A DNA stretch of 64,000 nucleotides from Methylosinus sporium (GCF_003113265.1 NZ_PUIV01000017.1:1-64000), one strand, 5' to 3'; counted from the stretch's first letter, positions 45,784 through 54,790 are shown. Notes: a model not told the origin generated them from the sequence alone. Program-made: numbers and translations.

Positions 45784-46977
45784 ATGGCCGGCATCGAGAT
45801 TGTTCCTGTCGATAATCTTTTGCGATTCCTGACCTTCTGCAAGCTGCCGCGTCTCATCTATAAGGGCCAGAAAGGCTTCGCGCCTTCGCTCGACGCCGAG
45901 CGCTGGAATCTCTACAGCCACAAGCTCAATCCGCATTTCAAGCATGTCGAGGCGCAGGAGTTTCTGGCGCGCAGGGACGGCAAATGGGTCGGCCGCATCG
46001 GCGCGCAGGTCTATAAGCCCGAGATTCAGCCCGTCTCCACCTCGCGCTGGCAATTCGGCTCGCTCGACGCCATCGACGACATAGAGGTGGTGCGCGCGTT
46101 GACGCAGGCCGCAGAGGAATGGCTGCGCGCGCGCGGCGCGGAGACCATCGTCGGCCCCTTCGCACCGGACATCAATGGCGAAAGCGGCATGCTGATCGAC
46201 GGCTTCGAAGCGACGCCGATGTTTCTGATGCCCTGGCATCCGCCCTATCTGTCGCGGCTCATCGAGGCGCTGGGCTATGACAAGGCGAAGGATCTGATCT
46301 CCTACCGTCATCTCTCCGCGGAGCAGGATCTCAGCAAGGAACGCCGCATCGCGGATCGCCCCGAATGGCGCAACCGCTTGAAGATTCGCCAGCTCGATCG
46401 CGATCATCTGAAGCAGGGCGAAACCGCGCTGATGTCCGATCTCTTCAACGACGCCTGGCGCGGCAATTGGGGCTTCGTGCCGCTCGGCAAGGACGAACTC
46501 GACGGCTTCGCGGACCTCATGAAATATGTGATGCCGCCGGAATTCGGCATTGTGCTCGAATTCGACGGCGCGCCGGTCTCCTTCGCGGTGGCGCTGCCCA
46601 ATCTGCACGAGATCACCGCCGATTTCGACGGCAAGCTGCTGCCCTTCAATCTGTTCAAGCTGATCTCGCGCATCCGCAAGCACAAATTCTCGACCGCGCG
46701 CCTGCTGCTGCTCGGCACGCGCAAGACGCTGCAGAACAGCGCCACGGGCGGCGCGATCCTGCTGTCGCTGATCGAGGACATGCGGCGACGCAGCTGCGTC
46801 GACGCCAGCATCGTCGCGCTCGAGGCCGGCTGGGTGCTGGAGGACAATATGGGCATGCGCAAGCCGATCGAAATGTTCGGCGGCAAAATCGACAAGATTC
46901 ACCGCGTCTATGAGAAGCGCGTGGCGGGCGCGCCGCCCGCTGCAACCGAGGCTGTGAGAGAAGAGGCGACTCCATGA
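45784..46977 (+). CDS. GNAT-like N-acyltransferase, candidate bacterial ceramide synthase
   Basis: The 397-residue soluble protein has a duplicated GNAT-like pattern: IVGPFAPDINGESGMLIDGF (about 127-146) and PMFLMPWHPPYLSRLIEALGY, then a second half (about 210-380) with FVPLGKDELDGFADL and ALEAGWVLEDNMGMRKPIE. GNAT-fold acyltransferases are known as bacterial ceramide synthases (bCerS in Caulobacter); this gene lies directly after the SPT-like gene and overlaps the desaturase gene. It would acylate the amino group of the sphingoid base. Homology to bCerS itself is inferred, not shown. ATG 45784 with AGGTG upstream is preferred over GTG 45775. Confidence 0.65.
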   Translation: MAGIEIVPVDNLLRFLTFCKLPRLIYKGQKGFAPSLDAERWNLYSHKLNPHFKHVEAQEFLARRDGKWVGRIGAQVYKPEIQPVSTSRWQFGSLDAIDDIEVVRALTQAAEEWLRARGAETIVGPFAPDINGESGMLIDGFEATPMFLMPWHPPYLSRLIEALGYDKAKDLISYRHLSAEQDLSKERRIADRPEWRNRLKIRQLDRDHLKQGETALMSDLFNDAWRGNWGFVPLGKDELDGFADLMKYVMPPEFGIVLEFDGAPVSFAVALPNLHEITADFDGKLLPFNLFKLISRIRKHKFSTARLLLLGTRKTLQNSATGGAILLSLIEDMRRRSCVDASIVALEAGWVLEDNMGMRKPIEMFGGKIDKIHRVYEKRVAGAPPAATEAVREEATP

Positions 46978-47969
46978 ATGTCATCTCGATTTCTTCGACG
47001 TCCTCCGCCGATCGCTCGCATGTCGAGCGTCGCCGCCTCATTCTCGAGGCGCATCCGGAAGTGAGGACGCTGTTCGGCAAGGACGATCTCACTTTCAAGA
47101 TCACCGCCGGCATATTCGCCGGCCAGCTGCTGATCGCCGCCATTCTCGGCTGGCTCGGCCTCTCCTATTGGCCCCTGACCTTGCTGCTCGCCATTTGCGT
47201 CGGCGCCTTCGCCAATCACGCAGCTTTCGTCGCCATTCATGACGCAATCCATAATTGCGTGTTCGACAACACGCTCTACAACAAGCTCACCGCTCTGCTC
47301 GCCGATCTGCCCAACGCCTTTCCGACGGCGATGGGCTTTCGCTGCTATCACATCAAGCATCACTCGCATCTGTCAGCCTATGATTACGACGCCGACGTTC
47401 CGAGCCATTGGGAAGTGGAGTGGGTGGGCGACAGCACATGGCGCAAGGCGCTGTGGCTGTTCTTCTTCCCGGCGATCCAGCTGGCGCGCCTCTCCCGGCT
47501 CAAGGGCACTGTGCCGATCATGGGCCTGTGGACCTATATCAACGCGGCCGTCATCCTGCTCTTCGACATCTTCGTGCTCTGGGCCTTCGGCCCTAATGCG
47601 CTGCTCTATCTGATCCTCTCCTTCTGGTTCTCGGTCGGCGGGCTGCATCCCTTGAGCGCGCGCTGGGTGCAGGAGCATTTCGCCTTCGGCCCCAATCAGG
47701 GCACGTTCGACTATTACGGCCCGCTCAACAAAGTCGCGCTCAACATCGGCTATCACAACGAGCATCACGACTTTCACGAGATTCCCTGGCGCCGCCTGCC
47801 GGAGCTCACCGAAATGGCGCCCGAGTTCTACAAGCCGCTCGGCGCGCATTATTCGTGGTTCGCCCTGCTCGTCACCTTTGTCTTCGACCCGCGCTATTCG
47901 CTGCGGACGCGCTCCGCCAATGTGGAGGCCGCCAGCGCCGCGCAGCTCGTTCCCGTCCCGGCGGAGTAG
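46974..47969 (+). CDS. DEGS-like sphingolipid Delta4-desaturase
   Basis: The 331-residue integral membrane desaturase has three His boxes: HDAIH (H89, H93), HIKHH (H126, H129, H130) and HNEHH (H261, H264, H265). It carries the N-terminal Lipid_DES motif (HVERRRLILEAHPEV, 16-30). It also carries DEGS-specific blocks: YDADVPSHWEVEW, FDYYGPLNKVALNIGYHNEHH and DFHEIPWRRLPEL, which line up closely with eukaryotic dihydroceramide Delta4-desaturases. It should introduce a 4,5-double bond into a sphinganine-based lipid, needing an electron donor not encoded nearby. It overlaps the acyltransferase gene by 4 bp. Confidence 0.87.
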   Translation: MNVISISSTSSADRSHVERRRLILEAHPEVRTLFGKDDLTFKITAGIFAGQLLIAAILGWLGLSYWPLTLLLAICVGAFANHAAFVAIHDAIHNCVFDNTLYNKLTALLADLPNAFPTAMGFRCYHIKHHSHLSAYDYDADVPSHWEVEWVGDSTWRKALWLFFFPAIQLARLSRLKGTVPIMGLWTYINAAVILLFDIFVLWAFGPNALLYLILSFWFSVGGLHPLSARWVQEHFAFGPNQGTFDYYGPLNKVALNIGYHNEHHDFHEIPWRRLPELTEMAPEFYKPLGAHYSWFALLVTFVFDPRYSLRTRSANVEAASAAQLVPVPAE

Positions 47970-47977
47970 AGTTTCCC

Positions 47978-48622
47978 ATGACTGCGACCGAACACGAGGC
48001 GCTCGACGCCTCGCCGCGCCTCTTCGAGAGCGACCTTCTCGACAAATATTCGCGCGTCCATCATCTGACCCCGCCGCTCGTCTATGGGCCGATCATTCTC
48101 TGGCTGATCGCCTATGCGAGCAATTATGCGAGCGCGGGCTATATCCTCCTCGCCTTCGTCGCCGGCTATGCGGCCTGGACGCTCACCGAATATTTCGGCC
48201 ATCGCTTCCTGTTCCATACGGTGTTTCCGCTGCCCTTCGGGCTCGGGCCGCGCTTCCAGTTCCTCATCCATGGCGTGCATCACATCTATCCGAGCGATCC
48301 GCTGCGGCTCGTCATGCCGCCGCTGCTGTCGACGCCGATCATGCTGATCGCGCTCTCGCTCATCCGCCTCGTCTTCGGCGGCGATTTCGCCTGGCCCATG
48401 CTGGCGGGCTTCATCGCCGGCTATGTGCTCTATGACTGCGTGCATTATTGGACGCATCACGGCCAGCCCAAATCCAAGCTCGGCCATCTGGTGCGCCGGC
48501 TGCACATGCTGCATCATTTCCGTGATCCGGAGCGCGGCTTCGGCGTCCATGCGATCTGGTGGGATTACGTCTTCGGCACCAATTACGAGCAGGGCCAGAC
48601 GCCCGGAAACCGCGCGGTGTGA
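47978..48622 (+). CDS. FA2H/Scs7-like sphingolipid fatty acid 2-hydroxylase
   Basis: The 214-residue membrane enzyme has the di-iron His motifs in FA2H order: HRFLFH (75-80), HGVHH (98-102), DCVHYWTHH (153-161) and HMLHH (176-180), plus WDYVFGT. The spacing and surrounding text (IYPSDPLRLVMPP, GYVLYDCVHYWTHHG, GFGV) match fatty acid 2-hydroxylases acting on ceramide acyl chains. Unlike yeast Scs7 and human FA2H it has no cytochrome b5 domain. The start is 8 bp after the desaturase stop with GGAG overlapping that stop. Last gene of the operon. Confidence 0.86.
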   Translation: MTATEHEALDASPRLFESDLLDKYSRVHHLTPPLVYGPIILWLIAYASNYASAGYILLAFVAGYAAWTLTEYFGHRFLFHTVFPLPFGLGPRFQFLIHGVHHIYPSDPLRLVMPPLLSTPIMLIALSLIRLVFGGDFAWPMLAGFIAGYVLYDCVHYWTHHGQPKSKLGHLVRRLHMLHHFRDPERGFGVHAIWWDYVFGTNYEQGQTPGNRAV

Positions 48623-48735
48623 CGGGCTTATCGTCGCAGGACCTACTATGCGCCGCTTTCGGTCATAAATGAGCCGAGGCGCCGGCGCATAGGACGCATA
48701 GGCAGGCGTCCGCCGCGCCTCGAGCGAGCCGAACC

Positions 48736-50328
48736 ATGTCGAGCCTCAAAGGTCCGCCTGTGGCGAGTTCCGATCTGCAGCGCGCCGAGCATGGCCGTAT
48801 CCGCGCGATCTTCGTCGCGCTCGCGCCGCAGCTCGTACGGTGGTATCGCTCCTCGCTGTCCTGGCGCCTCGCCATCGGCCTGCTCGCCGCGGCCGCGGGC
48901 GTCGTCTGGCGGCTGCTCATCGCCGGCGAGAGCGGCGGCCACACCTATGTCACCTTCTATCTCCCGGTCCTCGTCGCCTCCTTCACCGGCGGCGCTGTGT
49001 CCGGCGCTCTGACACTGCTCCTCAGCGCCGCCGTCGCCCAGCTCTGGATCGCGCGGATCGAGGGCCTCGAGGACGCGCTCGCTTTCGCCACCTTCCTCAC
49101 GACCAATGGCCTCATCGTCGTCGTCGGCGAAGCCTTCCAGCGCACGCTGACCCATATCGACAACCTCGAGACGCGCCATGCGATGGAGCGGCTCGCGGCG
49201 CAGAATGCGCGGCTCGTCGAGCAGTTCGGCAATGTCGCGCTGGCGGCGCCGGGAGTCGTCTTCTCCTTCCGGCTCGACACGGGCGGCTTCAGCTCCTGCC
49301 CCTATCTCGCCGAGAATGTGCGCACCGTTTTCGGCGTCGCGCCGGATGAGATTTCCGCCAACGCCGCGCCCATGCTCCGCCGCATCGACGGCGCCGACGC
49401 CGAACGGATGCGCGCCAGTTTCGCGCGTTCGGCGGCGCAGATGACGCTGCTGCGCGAAGAATTCCGCTACAGCCATCCCACCAAGGGGACGATCTGGCTG
49501 GAGACGCAGGCGCAGCCGGTGCGTCAGGCGGACGGCTCCACCGTCTGGCACGGCTATGCGCAGGATGTGACGGAGCGCAAGCGCGAGGAGGCGGCACGGC
49601 TCGAGGCCGAGCGCGCATTGGAACAGCGCATCGTCGAGCTCGAGCGCGCCAATGAGCGGCTCGCCCGCTTCGCCTATGTCGCCTCGCATGATCTGCAGGA
49701 GCCGCTGCGCAAGATCGTGGCCTTCTCGCAAATGCTCGACGCGGCCGTCTCCGCCTCCGATCAGAAGGACATTTCCTATGCGAGCGAGGTGATGCGCGGC
49801 TCGGCGCTGCGGGCGCGCGAATTGGTGGAGGATCTGCTCGTCTATTCACGCATCGTCGACGCCCCGCTGAAGGTGCAGCGGCGCGAGCTGCGCGTCGAGA
49901 TCCAATCGGCTCTGACCGACCTCTCCGAGCTGATCGAGGAATCGAAGGCAGATGTGACCCTCGATGCGCCGCGGGTCCAGTTCGAGGCGGACCCTCCGCA
50001 ATTCGCGCGGCTCATGCATAATCTGGTCAGCAATGCGATCAAATTCCGAAGGCAGGGGGAGACGCCGCGCATCGCCATCGCCGGCCATGTCGAGGACGGG
50101 CTGCTCCGCCTCTCCGTCTCGGACGACGGCGTCGGCTTCGAGGCGAAATATGCGAAAGCCATCTTCGAGCCGTTCAAGCGCCTGCACAGCAAATCGGATT
50201 ATCCCGGCACCGGCATCGGTCTCGCCATTTGCAAGACGATCGCCGATCGCCACGGCTGGATGCTGACCGCGCGGTCGCAGCCGCTACAGGGCGCGACATT
50301 CGAGGTGACGATGCGCTTGCCGAGCTGA
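48736..50328 (+). CDS. DUF4118/PAS sensor histidine kinase
   Basis: The 530-residue kinase has an N-terminal basic segment, a four-helix KdpD-like DUF4118 membrane domain (about 42-135) and a PAS/PAC domain (about 160-285, ending HGYAQDVTERK). A short coiled coil precedes HisKA with the His in AYVASHDLQEPLRK (about 318). The ATPase has NLVSNAIKF, DDGVGFE and TGIGLAI. HDLQEPLRK is typical of phytochrome-like and PAS kinases. No response regulator is adjacent, so it is an orphan by position. It follows the lipid operon by 113 bp; co-regulation is possible but unproven. Confidence 0.9.
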   Translation: MSSLKGPPVASSDLQRAEHGRIRAIFVALAPQLVRWYRSSLSWRLAIGLLAAAAGVVWRLLIAGESGGHTYVTFYLPVLVASFTGGAVSGALTLLLSAAVAQLWIARIEGLEDALAFATFLTTNGLIVVVGEAFQRTLTHIDNLETRHAMERLAAQNARLVEQFGNVALAAPGVVFSFRLDTGGFSSCPYLAENVRTVFGVAPDEISANAAPMLRRIDGADAERMRASFARSAAQMTLLREEFRYSHPTKGTIWLETQAQPVRQADGSTVWHGYAQDVTERKREEAARLEAERALEQRIVELERANERLARFAYVASHDLQEPLRKIVAFSQMLDAAVSASDQKDISYASEVMRGSALRARELVEDLLVYSRIVDAPLKVQRRELRVEIQSALTDLSELIEESKADVTLDAPRVQFEADPPQFARLMHNLVSNAIKFRRQGETPRIAIAGHVEDGLLRLSVSDDGVGFEAKYAKAIFEPFKRLHSKSDYPGTGIGLAICKTIADRHGWMLTARSQPLQGATFEVTMRLPS

Positions 50329-50370
50329 CGGCCGCGCCCTGGATTTGCGAGATGCGACCGAGACCAGATC

Positions 50371-51381
50371 ATGCATGAGCTTTTCGCGCTCGCCGCGCGC
50401 TGCCGCGCCCTAACCGGCCGGATGCGCTATCTCGGAGCGTCGGGGCTCACTTTAGCCGCGCTCGCGCTGCTGGCGCTGCTGCGCGACCGGCTGCCGCCCG
50501 GCGAGCTGCTCTTGTTTCTGCCCGCCGTTCTGCTGTCCGCCCTGTTTTTCGGCGGCGAGGCCGGCGGCTGGTCGGCAGCCTTCAGCGCCGCGCTCGCCGC
50601 CTTGTTCCTGTTCCAGGGAGAAGGCTTCGCCGTCTCCGACCCGGCGGAAGCGCTCGCGCTCGTGCTGTTCATCTGCGTCGCGCTCTTCGTCGTCTATGTG
50701 CTGCAAGAATTCTCGAACGCGATCGACCGGCGCGACGACGAGACGGCCGCCGCCCAGGCGCTGGCGACCAAGACCGAGCGATTGAGGCGGCTGTATCTAC
50801 AAGAGATGGCGCATCGCACGAAGAATGATCTGCAATTCGCCGGCTCCATGCTGCAGATCGAGGCGCGCGCGCTCGACGATGAAAGCGCGCGCGCTGCTCT
50901 GCTCGCGGTGGCGAGCCGCATTGCCGTGATGAGCCGCGTCTATGCGCTTCTCCAGCACGGCGACATGTCCGATGTTTCGATGAAGCCGCTCATCGGCGAT
51001 CTCTGCGCCAATCTTCGGCTGGCGCTCGTCGGCGTGCGGCCGATCGCGCTGCGGACGGAGGTGGCCGATTGCACGCTCGGCGTGGACGAAGCCCGCGCGC
51101 TCGCGCTCATCGTCAATGAGCTCGTCGGCAATGCGCTGAAATACGCCTTTCCCGAGGATCGTCCCGGAACGGTGCGCGTGCGCTTGAGCCGCGACGGCGA
51201 CGATCTGACTTTGACGGTGGAGGATGACGGCGTCGGGCCCGTCTCGACCGAAGCGAAGGGCGCCGGCGTCGGGCAGAAGCTGGCGCGCTCGCTCGGCCAG
51301 CAGCTCGGCGGCGCTCTCGTCATCGAGCCGGGCGAAAAAGGCCTGCGCTGCGAGCTGCGCTTCCCGGCCCCGCCCAGGTGA
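50371..51381 (+). CDS. HWE/HisKA_2-type sensor histidine kinase
   Basis: The 336-residue kinase has four N-terminal membrane helices (about 20-110, DUF4118-like) and a HisKA_2 domain with the acceptor His in EMAHRTKNDLQFAGSMLQ (about 150). The ATPase domain has LIVNELVGNALKYAF, DDGVGP and GVGQKLARSL. These kinases are common in Alphaproteobacteria and often feed general stress pathways. It is 42 bp after the preceding kinase, so the two are probably co-transcribed. No receiver protein is encoded beside them. Confidence 0.9.
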   Translation: MHELFALAARCRALTGRMRYLGASGLTLAALALLALLRDRLPPGELLLFLPAVLLSALFFGGEAGGWSAAFSAALAALFLFQGEGFAVSDPAEALALVLFICVALFVVYVLQEFSNAIDRRDDETAAAQALATKTERLRRLYLQEMAHRTKNDLQFAGSMLQIEARALDDESARAALLAVASRIAVMSRVYALLQHGDMSDVSMKPLIGDLCANLRLALVGVRPIALRTEVADCTLGVDEARALALIVNELVGNALKYAFPEDRPGTVRVRLSRDGDDLTLTVEDDGVGPVSTEAKGAGVGQKLARSLGQQLGGALVIEPGEKGLRCELRFPAPPR

Positions 51382-51390
51382 GGCGAACGC

Positions 51391-51816
51391 TCACCCGGCC
51401 CGCAGCTCGATTTCCTCTATATCCTCGTCCGAGAGGCCGAAGTGATGGCCGATCTCATGGACCAGGACATGGGTGATGACTTCTTGCAGCGTGTCCTCGC
51501 CATCCGCCCAATAATCGAGGAGCGGACGGCGATAGAGCCAGATCATATTCGGCGGCTCGCCGGTATGTCCCGTCGCATCGCGCTGGGCGAGGCCATGGCC
51601 GCGAAACAATCCCAAGAGATCGAACTCCGTCTCGCATTCCATCTCCTCGAGGATTTCCTCGTCCGGAAAATCCTCGACATGGATCACGAGCCCTTCGCAG
51701 AGCCGCGTGAAGCGCGACGGCAGCGATGCGAAAGCCGCATCGGCCAGAACCTCGAAATCCTCGAGCGAAGGGGCGCGCAGGCCGGCGAGAACGCTGTCGT
51801 CGAGAGGCGAGGCCAT
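51391..51816 (-). CDS. Metallopeptidase family protein (minimal zincin)
   Basis: The 141-residue protein has HEIGHHFGLSDEDIEEIE near the C-terminus, the zinc-binding HExxH of the small single-domain zincin-like family. Upstream conserved blocks are FTRLCEGLVIHVEDFPDEE and NMIWLYRRPLLDYWA. The ATG at 51816 has GGAGGT about 8 nt upstream. Function unknown; a cytoplasmic protease is inferred. It is 7 bp downstream of leuC and may share its transcript. Confidence 0.87.
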   Translation of the reverse strand: MASPLDDSVLAGLRAPSLEDFEVLADAAFASLPSRFTRLCEGLVIHVEDFPDEEILEEMECETEFDLLGLFRGHGLAQRDATGHTGEPPNMIWLYRRPLLDYWADGEDTLQEVITHVLVHEIGHHFGLSDEDIEEIELRAG

Positions 51817-51823
51817 TCCGAGA

Positions 51824-53233
51824 CTACCTCCAGCTGCGAACATCCACGAAATGGCCGGCGATGGCCGCCGCCGCCGCCATGGCCGGCGACACGAGATGGG
51901 TGCGGCCCTTGAAGCCCTGACGGCCCTCGAAATTGCGGTTCGAGGTCGAGGCGCAGCGCTCGCCCGGCGCGAGACGATCCGGATTCATCGCGAGGCACAT
52001 CGAGCAGCCCGGCTCGCGCCATTCGAAGCCGGCGGCGGTGAACACTTTGTCCAGCCCCTCCGCCTCGGCCTGCGCCTTCACGAGGCCCGAGCCCGGCACG
52101 ACGATGGCGTTGACCTTGGCGTTGATCTGCTTGCCGGCGACCACGGTCGCGGCGGCGCGAAGATCCTCGATGCGGCCATTGGTGCAGGAGCCGATAAAGA
52201 CGCGATCGATGGCGATGTCGCTCGCCTTCTCGCCGCCCTTCAGGCCCATATATTCGAGCGCGCGGGCGATAGCCTGACGCTTGGCCGGACTGGCGACGCT
52301 GTCCGGCGTCGGCACGAGGCCGGTGATCGGCATCACATCCTCAGGCGAGGTGCCCCAGGTGAGGGTCGGCGGCAGGGCGGCGGCGTCGAGCACGATCACG
52401 CGGTCGTAATGCGCGCCTTCGTCGGAGCGCAGCGTCTCCCAATAGCGGACGGCGGCGTCGAATATTTCGCCCTGCGGGGCCTTGGGCCGGCCGCGGAGAT
52501 ATTCGTAAGTCTTCTCGTCCGGCGCGACGAGGCCGGCGCGGGCGCCGCCTTCGATCGACATGTTGCAGACGGTCATGCGGCCCTCGATCGAGAGATCGCG
52601 GATCGCCTCGCCCGCATATTCGATCACATGGCCGGTGCCGCCGGCGGTGCCGATCTCGCCGATGATGGCGAGAATAATGTCCTTGGCGGTCGCGCCCTCG
52701 GCCAGCTTGCCGTCGACGCGCACCAGCATATTGGCGGCCTTTTTCTGGATCAGCGTCTGCGTCGCCAGAACATGCTCGACCTCCGAGGTGCCGATGCCGT
52801 GGGCGAGCGCGCCGAAGGCGCCATGGGTGGAGGTGTGGCTGTCGCCGCAGACGATCGTCGTGCCGGGCAGAGTGAAGCCCTGCTCCGGGCCGACGATATG
52901 CACGACGCCCTGACGCGAATCATGCTCATTGTAATATTCGACGCCGAATTCCGCGGCGTTGATGGCGAGCTGCTCGACCTGCGCCTTGCTCTCGGGATCG
53001 GTGATCGGCAGAGAGCGGTCGGTCGTCGGCACATTATGGTCGACGACGGCCAGCGTCTTGCCCGGCGCGCGGACCTTGCGGCCGGAGGTGCGCAGCCCCT
53101 CGAAGGCCTGCGGGCTCGTCACCTCATGAATCAAATGGCGATCGATGTAGATGAGGGACGCGCCGTCCTCCTGCTCGTGAACCACATGATCGTCCCAGAT
53201 CTTGTCGTAGAGCGTGCGCGGGCGTCCTGCCAT
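51824..53233 (-). CDS. leuC: 3-isopropylmalate dehydratase large subunit
   Basis: The 469-residue aconitase-family enzyme of leucine synthesis isomerises 2- to 3-isopropylmalate. The [4Fe-4S] Cys ligands are in FIGSCTNGR (about 345) and [10 protein letters not shown] (about 405-408). N-terminal [39 protein letters not shown] (in parts) is standard LeuC. The small subunit LeuD is not in the window. In Hyphomicrobiales leuC is often near rplS; here they are about 2 kb apart. Confidence 0.97.
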   Translation of the reverse strand: MAGRPRTLYDKIWDDHVVHEQEDGASLIYIDRHLIHEVTSPQAFEGLRTSGRKVRAPGKTLAVVDHNVPTTDRSLPITDPESKAQVEQLAINAAEFGVEYYNEHDSRQGVVHIVGPEQGFTLPGTTIVCGDSHTSTHGAFGALAHGIGTSEVEHVLATQTLIQKKAANMLVRVDGKLAEGATAKDIILAIIGEIGTAGGTGHVIEYAGEAIRDLSIEGRMTVCNMSIEGGARAGLVAPDEKTYEYLRGRPKAPQGEIFDAAVRYWETLRSDEGAHYDRVIVLDAAALPPTLTWGTSPEDVMPITGLVPTPDSVASPAKRQAIARALEYMGLKGGEKASDIAIDRVFIGSCTNGRIEDLRAAATVVAGKQINAKVNAIVVPGSGLVKAQAEAEGLDKVFTAAGFEWREPGCSMCLAMNPDRLAPGERCASTSNRNFEGRQGFKGRTHLVSPAMAAAAAIAGHFVDVRSWR

Positions 53234-53370
53234 TTGTCTCGTTCCTGCTCCGAGCCGTAAAAAGAACCGTAATTCGGCCTCGACCGAACCGGGTAGGCTG
53301 TTCTACTCGCAACATGGGCGGCTTGGAAGCATGTAATCTCGCCGACGCCCCAGCGGGAGGTCCCTTCGAC

Positions 53371-54372
53371 GTGACGCGAATATCGACGGCGCCGCCACAA
53401 GCGCTGACGGCGGCGCTGGAGCGCCTGTTGGACGAGCGCTCGCGCCGGGCTCTGGCGGAGCGGGCGGCGCGCATTTCCGCCCTCTATCGCTCCGGGGGAA
53501 CGACGGCGCAGGCGATCCTCTGTGAGGACGACGCTCTCGCCTACGCCCTCTATCGGCTTCCGGCCACCTATGCGGCGACCGTCCATGTGCTCGGCCGGCT
53601 CACGGAGCGGGCGCCGGATTTCTCGCCGCGCCGAATGCTGGACCTCGGCGCCGGCCTCGGGACCGCGAGCCTCGCCGCGCGTGCGATCTGGCCGCAGATC
53701 GACGAGAATGCGCTGCTCGACCGTAGCGAGCCCTTTCTCGCGCTCGCCCGCCGGCTCGCCGGCCCGGCCTTGGAAAAGGCGCGAATCATCGCCGGCGATC
53801 TGTCCGCGCCGCCCGCGCTCGGCGCGCCTTTCGATCTCGTCGTCGCCAGCTATGCGCTGACCGAGATCGCGGAAAGCAGCCTCGACCACGCCATCGACGC
53901 CGCCTGGGCGAATTGCGCCGGCGCTCTGATCCTCGTCGAGCCCGGCACGCCGCGCGATTATGCACGGCTGATGCGGATGCGGGCGCGGCTCATCGCCTCG
54001 GGCGCGCGCGTCTCCCTGCCCTGCCCGCATTCGGCGCCCTGCCCGCTGGAGCCGCCGGACTGGTGTCATTTCTCGGTGCGGCTCGCCCGCTCGCGTGACC
54101 ATAAGCTGCTCAAAGGCGCCGACGCGCCCTTCGAGGACGAGAAATTCGCCTATCTGGCGGCGACGAGAGAGGAGGCGGCGATCGCTCCGGCCCCGGCTCG
54201 GATGCTGGCGCGGCCAGAGGTCCTAAAGCATGGATTAAGGATAAAGCTTTGCACTGTGGCGGGAATCGAAGAAGTTACGGTGCCAAAGCGCGATAAACAG
54301 ACCTTCGCGCCTATAAAAAAGAAAGACTGGGGCGACGAAGTCGTCCAAGGGGAAACACCGGCGAGGGAATGA
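53371..54372 (+). CDS. Rsm22-family small ribosomal subunit methyltransferase-like protein
   Basis: The 333-residue protein of the Rsm22 family has SAM motif MLDLGAGLGTAS (about 95), SYALTEI and the Cys-containing signature CPHSAPCPLEPPDWCHF (about 215-232). It ends in basic KRDKQTFAPIKKKDWGDE. Mitochondrial Rsm22/METTL17 is linked to small-subunit assembly. I prefer GTG 53371 because GGGAGG lies 10 nt upstream; ATG 53314 has no Shine-Dalgarno and adds 19 residues. The VOC gene begins 1 bp after the stop. Confidence 0.87.
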   Translation: MTRISTAPPQALTAALERLLDERSRRALAERAARISALYRSGGTTAQAILCEDDALAYALYRLPATYAATVHVLGRLTERAPDFSPRRMLDLGAGLGTASLAARAIWPQIDENALLDRSEPFLALARRLAGPALEKARIIAGDLSAPPALGAPFDLVVASYALTEIAESSLDHAIDAAWANCAGALILVEPGTPRDYARLMRMRARLIASGARVSLPCPHSAPCPLEPPDWCHFSVRLARSRDHKLLKGADAPFEDEKFAYLAATREEAAIAPAPARMLARPEVLKHGLRIKLCTVAGIEEVTVPKRDKQTFAPIKKKDWGDEVVQGETPARE

Positions 54373-54373
54373 C

Positions 54374-54790
54374 ATGCAGCGCCCGAGGGTCGCGCCCTAT
54401 CTCACCGTCTCGCCGGCCGCAGGCGCGATCGCTTTCTACACCGCCGCTTTCGGCGCGCAGCAACGGGCGCTGATGCCTTCCATGGATGGAATGCGCATCG
54501 CCCATTGCGAGCTCGCCATCAATGGCGGCTCGGTGATGCTCGCCGACGTCTTTCCAGAATTGGGCCACGCCAGAATGCCGCTACCCGGCGAGCAGGTCAC
54601 CGCCTCAGTGAGCCTGGAATATGACAAAGCGCATGAGGTGGACGAGATCGTCACCCGCGCGACCCAGCTCGGCGCCAAGGTCGAGACGCAGCCGACCAAC
54701 ACTTTTTGGGGCACGCGCTACGCCGCGCTGCGCGATCCCTTCGGCCACAGATGGATTTTGAACGCGCCGCTCGATTCCTCGGGCGGCTGA
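54374..54790 (+). CDS. VOC/glyoxalase-fold protein (PhnB-like)
   Basis: The 138-residue protein has the paired beta-alpha-beta-beta-beta VOC fold: PYLTVSPAAGAIAFYTAAFGAQ at the start, VMLADVFPE in the middle and AALRDPFGHRWIL at the end. The pattern is PhnB-like (formerly DUF1428/3-demethylubiquinone type annotations). Function unknown. It is translated right after the Rsm22-like gene. Confidence 0.87.
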   Translation: MQRPRVAPYLTVSPAAGAIAFYTAAFGAQQRALMPSMDGMRIAHCELAINGGSVMLADVFPELGHARMPLPGEQVTASVSLEYDKAHEVDEIVTRATQLGAKVETQPTNTFWGTRYAALRDPFGHRWILNAPLDSSGG

